64,000 nt of DNA, from positions 97,750,513 through 97,814,512 of the forward strand of contig CM051521.1 of the NCBI GenBank assembly GCA_028015205.1, written 5' to 3'. Positions 56,199 through 64,000 of this stretch are shown in pieces (the stretch's first letter is position 1; every line of letters begins with the position of its first letter). The position numbers were made by a program, and so were the translations under genes. Origin of the DNA: Mytilisepta virgata. Taxonomy: Eukaryota; Mollusca; Bivalvia; Mytilida; Mytilidae. The notes under the pieces were generated by a model. That model was not told the DNA's origin, did not search any database, and worked only from the letters and a program-made list of their open reading frames with translations.

Positions 56199-57367
56199 AG
56201 CTCACCTGTGCCAAAGGGCCATTTGAGCTATTGCCATCAATTGGAGTCCGTCGTCTGCCCGTCGTCTTCATTGTCGGGCGTACGCCGTTCGATGTGGTCG
56301 GTTGTCATTGTAAACTTTCCTTTAAAGATCTTCTCTGAGACCACTGGGCCAATTAAAATAAAACTTGGCAGCAATGGTCCTTATATGGCCCTCTTTCAGA
56401 ATTATATCCGACGACCCTGCCTGCCATCCTACATTTCTGTGGGAAAATTGACTTAAAAATCTTGTCTGAAATCAGTAAGCCAATTGGAACTAAACTTGGC
56501 AGCAATGGTCCTTAGATGGTCCTTTATGAGAATTTTATCAGATAACCTGGACCGCCATCCAAGATGGCCACCACAGGCAAAATTAATTTAACATCGGACC
56601 CTATTGGAAATTCACTTAAAGATCTTCTTGACTGAAACCTCTTAGCCAATTGGAACCAAACTTGGCAGCAATGGTCCTTATATGGTTATCTTTCAGAATT
56701 TTATCTGATGACCGCGCCTGTCATCAAAGATAGCCGCCAGAGCCAAACATAGTTTTACATAGGACCCTATGGGAAAATTGACTTAAAAATCTTGTCTGAA
56801 ATCAGTAAGCCAATTAGAACCCAATTTGGCAGAATGGTCCTTAGATGGTCCTTTATCAGAATCTTATCTTATACCCCGCCTAACATCCAAGATGGCCACC
56901 AGAGCAGAAAATGATTTAACAAAGGATCCTATGGGAAAATTCAGTTATACTTCTTTCATGAAACCAGAGAGTCTAGTTGAACCCAATTTGACAGAAATGG
57001 TGCTTTATCAGAATTGTATTTGTTGATCTGCACCGCCATTCAAGGTGATTGCCATAAGTAAACTTAGCTTAACATGTGTCCTTATGGTAAAATTCACTTA
57101 TAAATATTCTTTCCTGAAACAAGTTAGTCAAGTGGAACCCAATTTGACAGAAATGGCCCTTAGATGGTCCTTTGTCAAAATTGAATTTATTAACCTGAAC
57201 TGAAAATCAAGACTTCTGCCATAGGTAAACTTAGCTTAACAAAGCTCCTATGGGAAAATTCATTTAAAAGATCTTGTTTGAAACCAGTGAACAATTTGTC
57301 AATTTATTCAGATTTAAGTCTGCAAATGATTTCCAGGTGAGCGATGCAGGCTCCTGGGAGCGTTGAG
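56199..57367 (+). repeat. AGCTCACCTG-type element, copy 9, full length
   Basis: Starts AGCTCACCTGTGCC with hairpin to GGCCATTTGAGCT; at least five modules with CTTGGCAGCAATGGTCCTTA and CCAAGATGGCCACCA; ends TCCAGGTGAGCGATGCAGG, hairpin, then GTTGAG before TT. Confidence 0.83.
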
Positions 57368-58163
57368 TTCCTTTTGCTGTTCTTCATTCTTAAATCACTA
57401 CAGAATGTCTACTGAAGAACCAAATGCTCATCTCTCGCAGCAATAAGTAGACAGTACTTATTTAAAAATAAACAGTTCTACTTTCAACACAATAACTTTT
57501 GCATTGAGTTCAAGGCTTTAAAACTCAACTGATCAGGCGGAGCTGACCCTCCAATTTGCATAAGGCCATTCAGTTTCATTTTATGTTCAGGATGACCCGA
57601 TCATATTATTAAACTGTATTCAACTTATTAACATCATTGTACACGGAAAATAAGTATTTGCTGCTTCTCCGGTAAAGTCAAAGCAAGGACTGGTCGGCTA
57701 GGAGTCAATATTTTGTGCCCGGGTGGGGAAATATGTCTTCCTGCGAACTTTTAGCCCGTGAGCTAGCGCGTTAAAATCTGGCGTAGTGTGTCGGTCTAGT
57801 ACAAAGCAGGGTTCATATTCATATCAAATCAACATGTTCTCGTGCATTTACTAATTGTCATAGGACGTTAAACAACAATACATCCAAGTCAACGAAAGCA
57901 AGGATCTAGTGCAGGTCTAAAATCAATACTAAAACCATCGTATTGAGCTCCGTTGTTAATGAAGAGGACGTCCAGAAAATTTTACCTCCAGGAATATATG
58001 TATTAGCGTCGTAATTATGCATTTGCACACGGTGTCTTCATTGGAAGCCGATTACGCGTCCGTATAAACAGATAAACATGTATACATGTATTTGCATTAT
58101 TTGTGAGATAAATGATCATTATTTAGGTCATGTTATCATTTTGTAAAGTTAATCGGACACAAA
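57368..58163. promoter_or_regulatory. Upstream region of the N-acetylneuraminate lyase gene
   Basis: No protein frame. The 5' UTR and promoter should lie here. A moderately GC-richer part is at about 57,660-57,800 and 57,990-58,060. No TATA box can be tied to a start site. Confidence 0.3.
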
Positions 58164-58181
58164 ATGGGGGAGTCTAAAAAG
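58164..58181 (+). CDS. NPL: NPL exon 1
   Basis: ATGGGGGAGTCTAAAAAG codes for MGESKK, before the donor GTAAAG, phase 0. It is short, so this call depends on the correct phase with exon 2 and on human NPL starting with a similar short lysine-bearing stretch. Confidence 0.65.
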
Positions 58182-61100
58182 GTAAAGTGAATTTGTATCT
58201 ACTTTTGTTAAATAATAACTGAAGATGGATTTCTGAATATTTATTTCCAACACAGACGTTATATGTAAGGAGATGAATTGCGTTCTGTAAAACAAATTTA
58301 TAATCTATCTAGACAATATATGAACATATAAAATTTGATCACCAAAACAATTTTTAAAATCGGTGTTAAAGTCAATGATACAGTTCATGTAACTAGATGT
58401 ATAAATACGTAAGAACATTCAACGATGTTTATATTATATATATATATATGTACAAATTTTATGATAATAGAAATCAATAAAACTAGGTATCATCATTAAT
58501 TTAAGCCAACAAAAATGGAAATGCAGTATAAGTAAAGTCAAGAAATTCCGAAGGGATATTCGAGGGAGGGGAAAATCGAAACGACTGACAAACTCCGGAG
58601 AACAACGAAGACAAGACCAAAACAATATATACACTACAATTAAAAACTAAAACATATGAACATGGACCCCACCAAAAAACCAAGGGTAGACTCAGGTTCT
58701 GCGGAAGAGTAAGAAGTCTCTGCTTCCTGTAGGACAGCCGCCATGCTGCCCATGTCAAATCCGGTATGAGGAAGGGATAACATCAACAAACTTTTTTTAC
58801 CTTTTTATATATTTTTTTCAAAATGTAGGCATAGGTTGAATGAACCCTTCTAAGTTGGAGTCATCCTTATCAAAGTTTTATGGACATCATCATGACTTGG
58901 TTGACAGGTATGAAAAAACCGTTTCCCAAATGAAAATTAACCTGTTCCGTTGATGTTATCCCTGGTTCATTCAACCTATGCCTACATTTTGAAAAAATAT
59001 ATAAAAAGGTAAAAAAAGTTTGTAGGCATAGGTTGAATATTGTATAAACATAAATGTCATGTGTAAACATTGTCTAATTAAGAAGATAATTGGTTAAATC
59101 AGATATTTGGGTATTTTTGTATCTCAACTTTTTTTTTGTTTTATATGGAAATTGCACCATTGTTAGATATGTAGCAGTTTATGTGTGTTATATCCTTTCG
59201 AGACTTCATATAGATTAAATGAAATAAAAATAAACTAGAATATAAATTTGATTACTTTAATATCATAATATTTGATTCAATAATATGCATAGCAATAACA
59301 ATAAGAACAAAGCAGTAAAATTTACACTGACAGTAAACATTAAGCATTGACACTCATAAAACATTGACAGTAAAGAAACACAAGCACTGATCAACAACTA
59401 GTGACATGGCAATTTAGTCCAAGTGTAACAGATGTGAGGCTGCGTCTGTGTAGTCAGTGGGAGCGATTTCACCATTATGGAGTCTTTCTTTCAAGTTGTT
59501 GAGTCTATTGTCAATTTCGATGTACTTTCTTTTCCTTGGTACACGTTTTCCACCGGCTGCGTACTGAATAAGTCGTATTTCTGTGGCTGCTTTTTGCAGC
59601 TTGAGTAAGTTTATTAAGTTGAATACATTTGGATGTGGGTGTTTGTGGGTGTTTGACATGGTTCTTCAGCTTGTGATTCCAGCCCTCAAGGTGGTAAGTT
59701 GCCTCGACGTGAATTTACTCTGATTTTGTAGCCATTATGTACTAAATTCTGGTTGCCTAGTCTGTTAGTAACGAAGTGAACATCTACAGTGCATTTGCCA
59801 TGATTGTAACTTAAAATGATGATTGAAACATGAGGGTCATGCTTTTTTATACCTATTCAGGCTTGGTATGCTCATCATCAATTTGACAATTTAGCTAAGG
59901 CTTGCAAACTCAGTATGAATTTTGATAATCACAGAAAGTGAACACCATTCATAGTGCCTCATTAAATATATAAAATATGTGATTGAAATATAACTAATTT
60001 TAAGATAGGCTTGGTATATTCACTTTAAGCTTCATGCCATAAATGAATAGCTTTCAGCGTGCTGTATTGAAATATTATATATATATATTTATTATTTTTA
60101 ACCTTCCAACACTTTTGAACATTTTTAACCAATAACAGTCCCCACATATTCAATTTGCATTTACTTGTCCTTATATTATTATTTAGGCTTTCAAAATTCT
60201 TATATCGAACACTTTTATTTATTTTATTTGTAACTCACATTTATAAAATAAATATTAAATCAAATTCATACATATAATAAAAATTTGGGTTTAAAAAAGT
60301 TGTATATACTTGTAATTTACCTGTAATTAACCCCTGTAATTATGACTTAATTGTTATATAAACACCTATTGTGTTTTGTTTGTAGGCATTCCTTGAATAT
60401 GATTTTTCAAAATGTAGGCATAGGTTGAAGACACCTTTTAGGTTATCTCACATATCGTGCAAGAGGCACATTTTTACTGAAATTAAGTCCTATATCACTG
60501 TGAGTGTGGTGTAGACAATTTTCTCGTTAATGGCGTTTCACTGGAGATAGTAATGTGCACCATTTTACGCTCGATTGTAAATCAAAAGTTTTAGTCATAC
60601 CGCCAAAACATTATTGATAAACTTTATAAATTTAAAAACAATTCGGTTTATCTGAAGTATTGTTTTTTATAAAAACAACTTTATACACATCTTTCCTTTT
60701 TCAGAATTTTGAGGATTTTAAAGTAACTGGATGCGTGTGTGCACCTTTCACATTTTTCAAGGACGACGGGTAATAAGACCTCTAGTATGATATATTTCGA
60801 ATATCCATTCTAACAATATAAGAAATAAGTTCAGAGATAAAAAAAGTTTGATAGAATCTGATAATTTAATTTTGAATTCTTTACTATAAATAAGGAAAAT
60901 AAAATATTACTAATAATAAAACTGTGACAATAGAAAATATTAAGAATTTTTAGAAAATAGCTCTTTTAAAGTCTTCACAAAAATTGCAATGAAATATGAA
61001 ACAGTGTTAATACATACCAGTTTGTGATTTAGATCTGAAATTGATCATGCATTAAATATATTTCAATATATTTTAGAGAAATCAATTTTGATGCCTTTGA

Positions 61101-62742
61101 AGACTATGCAAAATATCTGGTCAAACAGAAATTCTCTTACTTATTTGGTAAGTCTAATAGTTTCGTGCATTGAGGTATATTCATGGTTCAAATGTAGACT
61201 TATAAATTCAATGAATTTGTTGAAGCGAATAAGCTTAAAACGATATATTAATTCAAGTAACTGATCAACGCGCACATATACCATTTATCGTATTTCCCTA
61301 TGGCTATATCGACCTGCTGAGGCCTTCAGAATTTCCCGTATTTCGGCACTGTGACGTCGTAAAGAGTTGACCCGACCCTAATATGAGCTGACCCGAATAT
61401 ATCAGCGACGTCATAATGTTTGACCCAACGTTGACCCGAATATATCAGGAAAACATCCGATTATAGGCAGATGGCCATTGAAAAGTAAGAAATTCCATTA
61501 AGATTGCTAGTTAACAATACGATAAATTTATCATCAAGTTTTCTTCAAACAAATATTGTAAAATATAAGTCGCTCGACACAATATGAAGCTTTTTGGCTC
61601 GTTCGCTACGCTCACTCGCCGAAAAAGCTTCACATTGTGTCTCGCGGCTGATATTTTACGATATACGTTTGCAGAAAACCTGATAATATGTACGTATACA
61701 TGGTCCAAGATTCCTTGGACGTCAGAGGTAGGTTGAAAAAGAGCCAGTTTTACGCCCAATCTCAGACTATGGTCTACCACTATTTTGAGGAATGCAAGAT
61801 TGAATTTTACATTTTAAAAACAAAAGCTCCTAACTGTAAATGTGAATAATGCTGACGCTGTGTAGTTATTTATTCACACATCCAATTTTTGAATATTGTA
61901 GTGAACGGAACATTAGCTGAAGGTCTATCTTTGACATTGGAAGAAAGGAAGCAAACCGCTGAAGCTTGGATGAAAGTCTCCAAAGACAGGTTAACATAAT
62001 TTTTAAATACGGGATGAAGGGATGAAAGGAATTCGAACATTGTATTCAGAAGTGAATCTTTCACAAGAGAAACAAATTATGGTAGAAAAAGGAACATCTA
62101 AATTTTGTCTACTTATAGTTTTTAGAGGAGAAACACCCAATTTTAGCAAGAATAGAAGTAATTCTATTAAATTCAGGTTGTGGTCGAAAGGAACTCGTCT
62201 TGAAAGAGTTTTTTCAGCTTATAAAACAGAGTATTGGGAAGTAAGTGAAAATATATAGTGTTCGTGACAAATTATGTAGACTTTTCGACTGAGGAGACTC
62301 GGAAAATTTAATTAGAATCAAGTGGTAAATAATGTGCTCATTGATAGTAACCATTGTTTAATTACGCAGATTTTGGATTTTTGTAGATTTGGTATTATAT
62401 TACACATCGGAGCCAATAACTATAAAGATTCTCAAGAGCTGGTATGTAACGCATTTTAGGGTTTCATGATATTACACTTGTTAATTGCCAACGCAACACA
62501 TGCACGGTTACTTTGAAAACAGTCTTTCAATTCATGGTTTTCATTTTCTTTTCTAGCTCTGATTATGTTAAGGTTCACTGTGTATGGAATTATAATAAGC
62601 ATAATACATCTAGTAAGTTTGGTGCTTTTTGTGTTGGTTTATGTTCTCTATACTTCTATTTAAAAGGCTAGACATGCTGAGAGCATAGGAGTAAATGCTA
62701 TTGCTTGTTTTGCACCAGGATTTTATAAACCAGAATCTGAAG
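58164..62742 (+). CDS. NPL: N-acetylneuraminate lyase, first six exons (gene runs off the window)
   Basis: Exons 58164-58181, 60705-60769, 61077-61147, 61902-61989, 62387-62441 and 62667-62742 join in phase to 124 residues. The enzyme splits sialic acid (N-acetylneuraminate) into N-acetylmannosamine and pyruvate by a Schiff-base aldol mechanism, in the cytosol. The sequence follows human NPL through GEINFDAFEDYAKYLV, VNG..EGLSL..EER, the ILHIGANNYKDSQEL strand and ARHAESIGVNAIACFAPGFY. Human NPL has 320 residues, so about 60% is missing to the right; the catalytic lysine and tyrosine lie in the absent part. Odd point: the carboxylate-binding loop GTTGEG of human NPL is GTLAEG here (T55, L56, A57). 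The start MGESKK fits the short human N-terminus. A paralogue with altered activity is possible. Confidence 0.88.
58540..58780 (-). repeat. Bivalve-type dispersed repeat, inverted copy in NPL intron 1
   Basis: The reverse complement of the order seen at 55,570-56,030: GACTGACAAACTCCGGAG, GAACATGGACCCCACCAAAA, GACTCAGGTTCTGCGGAAGA and CATGTCAAATCCGGTATGAG. Confidence 0.65.
58788..59040. repeat. Foldback element with 58-bp inverted arms
   Basis: The arm AAATGTAGGCATAGGTTGAA with a preceding poly-T tract (58,788-58,846) faces TTCAACCTATGCCTACATTT (58,965-59,022). The centre again contains CATCATGACTTGGTTGACAG. GTAGGCATAGGTTGAA recurs at about 59,023 and 60,413, flanking the MULE fragment. Confidence 0.75.
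59414..59830 (-). pseudogene. Mutator-like (MULE/FLYWCH) transposase fragment, rejoined by deletion
   Basis: On the minus strand the first part reads FVTNRLGNQNLVHNGYKIRV then NSRRGN, the start of a FLYWCH zinc finger. It is followed at once by YHLEGWNHKLKNHVKH in another frame and, after a further shift, by HPHPNVFNLINLLKLQKAAT to SHLLHLD, the C-terminal end of MULE-type transposases. The large catalytic middle is missing. Two frame changes make it dead. It lies in NPL intron 1 between copies of the GTAGGCATAGGTTGAA repeat. Confidence 0.6.
59831..60704. other. NPL intron 1, last part
   Basis: AT-rich intronic DNA. The GTAGGCATAGGTTGAA word at about 60,413 marks a foldback-family end. No coding frame. 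Confidence 0.4.
60705..60769 (+). CDS. NPL: NPL exon 2
   Basis: NFEDFKVTGCVCAPFTFFKD then DG (split). It matches the first strand of the lyase barrel (GLVAATITPMTENG in human). Acceptor TTTTCAG, donor GG|GTAATA, phase 2. Confidence 0.85.
61077..61147 (+). CDS. NPL: NPL exon 3
   Basis: EINFDAFEDYAKYLVKQKFS then YLF, aligned with EINFSVIGQYVDYLVKEQGV of human NPL. Acceptor TTTTAG, donor G|GTAAGT, phase 1. Confidence 0.9.
61531..61683. mobile_element. MITE-like palindrome in NPL intron 3
   Basis: AATATTGTAAAATATAAGTC, CGACACAATATGAAGC and TTTTTGGC face GCCGAAAAAGCTTCAC, ATTGTGTCTCGCGG and GATATTTTACGATATA around TCGTTCGCTACGCTCACTCG. About 150 bp. The short minus-strand frame over it is not a gene. 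Confidence 0.75.
61902..61989 (+). CDS. NPL: NPL exon 4 (substrate-loop exon)
   Basis: VNGTLAEGLSLTLEERKQTA then EAWMKVSKD and R (split). Human NPL reads VNGTTGEGLSLSVSERRQVA. The change from TTG to TLA falls on the loop that binds the sugar-acid carboxylate. Acceptor ATTGTAG, donor AG|GTTAAC, phase 2. Confidence 0.92.
62387..62441 (+). CDS. NPL: NPL exon 5
   Basis: R (split), then FGIILHIGANNYKDSQEL, aligned to LDQVIIHVGALSLKESQEL. Acceptor TTTGTAG, donor GTATGT, phase 0. Confidence 0.9.
62667..62742 (+). CDS. NPL: NPL exon 6 (last exon in the window)
   Basis: ARHAESIGVNAIACFAPGFY then KPESE and one base, aligned to [20 protein letters not shown] of human NPL. Acceptor TAAAAG, donor GAAG|GTTGGT, phase 1. 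The next exon was not found before 64,000. Confidence 0.88.
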
Positions 62743-62999
62743 GTTGGTAGTGTGTTTAAATTTAGCTCTGAAAGGTATCTTAAAACAAAAGAATATGATT
62801 TCCATAATATACACATTGGTTTTATATTATTACACATGAGGGCGGACAAAGAGTGCCATAAGACAACTGAAGATATTTATTGTAATATTAATTAATGGGT
62901 GTTTTCATAATGGCCCTGTAATATGTCCAAGGTGTGTAATAGTGGCACGAGGAAGACTGTTATGGCCATTGGAACCATTAATTAATTTTCAAAATTAAA

Positions 63000-63660
63000 A
63001 ACTTTTTGCACATCTACAGATAATAAAGAACAATATTATATACAAATAAATTTGTTAAATCTAAATGAAAAATAAAAGAGGAGTTTAAGTCACAAGCTTA
63101 AATTCACTATTTCCAAAATACAACCCCTGTGGACATCAAGTTGTGAAAATCATAATTCTAAAAACTTATTGCGCATCTACATACAGTATGTGACAATACT
63201 GTATAGAAATTAAAAGCATAACATGAAAAATTAATAAGGACTTAAGTCACAAGCTTAAATTTCCAATTTTCAAAATTCGACCCCTTTGGGCCTCAATTTA
63301 AAAAAACTAAAATTCGAAAACCTTATTGTGCATCTACATACAGTATGTGATAATACTGTACAGAAATTAAAAGCATAAAATAAGAAATGAATGAGAAGTT
63401 TAGGTCACAAGTTAAATTTCCAATTTTCCAAATTCGACCCCTGTGGGCCCCAATTTTTGAATATCAAAATTCTAAAACTGTATTGCGCTTCTACATACAG
63501 TTTGTGACAATACTGTATAGAATTTAAATGCATGAAGTTAAAAATGAACGAGGGGTTCTGGAGACAAGATTATCTAACGGATGGATACACGGACGATACG
63601 ACAGACAAACGGACCGATGACAAATATTCCCGAACTTCATTCGAAGCGGGGGATAATGAA
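63000..63660 (+). repeat. 157-163 bp tandem-module element in an NPL intron
   Basis: CATCTACATACAGTATGTGA-type words recur at about 63,010, 63,173, 63,330 and 63,486 (spacing 163, 157 and 156 bp). Each module has AAGTCACAAGCTTAAATT and CCCCTGTGGGC phrases. The tail carries GACGATACGACAGAC and ends CGAAGCGGGGGATAA. Confidence 0.8.
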
Positions 63661-63719
63661 AATCAGATAGAGTAGCAATGCTGTAGAGGTATTTGTATGC
63701 CTATTTCAACCTTTAATCG

Positions 63720-64000
63720 GTTATAACTTGTTATCCCCGCACTTAGGAGATATAGCGATTGTCTCCGTCCGTCCGTCCGTCCGTCCGTCACACTTTCTTG
63801 TGACATCAACTCCTTCACTTTTGAGTTTAGGAATTTAATTTCTATTTAGAATGGTTGCAAACCACGTGTGGATGCGCAATAAGGTTTAAGAATTTTGATT
63901 TTCTAAACAAGGGGCACACAGGGGTTGAACTTCGAAAATTTGGAATTCAAGCTTGTGACCTAAACTCGTCTTTTATTTTTCAATTTATTTATTTTATTTC
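63720..64000 (-). repeat. Second, opposite-facing copy of the same tandem-module element
   Basis: TTATCCCCGCACTTAGGAGA is the reversed end motif, followed by (GTCC)n at about 63,765-63,790, then the reversed module (GTGGATGCGCAATAAGG, CACAGGGGTTGAACTTCGAA, CAAGCTTGTGACC). It continues past the window end. The two copies face each other tail to tail. Confidence 0.75.

Noticed and set aside
1..64000. CRISPR arrays, bacterial operons, ribosome binding sites and rRNA genes
   Set aside because: The window is spliced animal DNA; no array of short identical repeats with unique spacers and no rRNA sequence was seen.

Overview
The window is intron-rich, AT-rich animal genomic DNA that looks like a bivalve mollusc, possibly a mytilid or a relative. 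The evidence is a spliced STUB1 orthologue, a spliced N-acetylneuraminate lyase, and a very high load of dispersed repeats of types I remember from bivalves: elements opening AGCTCACCTG, tandem 147-165 bp modules, a tRNA-headed SINE, Penelope-like and LINE fragments, and hammerhead-type ribozyme repeats. The species call is inference; no search was run.

Layout. 1-14,500 has no supported host gene and is a mosaic of repeats (tandem-module elements, a LINE 3' fragment, foldback elements, a compact palindrome at 8510-8711). 14,556-16,433 on the minus strand is an intronless ORF for a secreted 625-residue protein of unknown function. 16,434-19,948 shows nothing recognisable. 19,949-24,850 is transposon-rich: a CpG-rich tandem block of ETS, CRE, E-box and NRF1-like sites, a minisatellite, a broken C2H2 zinc-finger gene, and a Penelope-like GIY-YIG endonuclease fragment with a hammerhead-like motif downstream. 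24,850-30,198 is AT-rich intergenic DNA with a foldback element and the 3' end of a LINE.

30,199-50,777 on the plus strand is a complete seven-exon STUB1 (CHIP) gene coding for 277 residues: three TPR repeats, a helical linker and a C-terminal U-box. Splice phases agree across all exons, and intron 3 uses a GC donor. Its introns hold most of the transposon debris: a SINE with a perfect 10-bp target-site duplication, a gag-like remnant, a THAP exon with one lost zinc ligand, a non-autonomous pogo/Tigger-like element, and a complete hammerhead core. 50,778-about 54,630 has no recognised repeat and may be a long 3' UTR. 55,000-58,160 is dispersed repeat. 58,164 to the window end carries the first six exons of an N-acetylneuraminate lyase gene (124 residues; the rest lies outside). 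Its carboxylate-binding motif reads GTLAEG instead of the usual GTTGEG.

The host genes do not form one pathway. STUB1 is chaperone-linked ubiquitin ligation, the lyase is sialic-acid breakdown, and the secreted protein is unassigned. The most interesting signals are in the repeats: two opposite-strand 47-nt copies of a type I hammerhead-like fold (12,684-12,730 and 37,463-37,509), the second followed by a decayed partner; and several unrelated tandem-module families that share terminal hairpins and asymmetric inverted ends, like Helentron-derived (HINE/pearl) elements.
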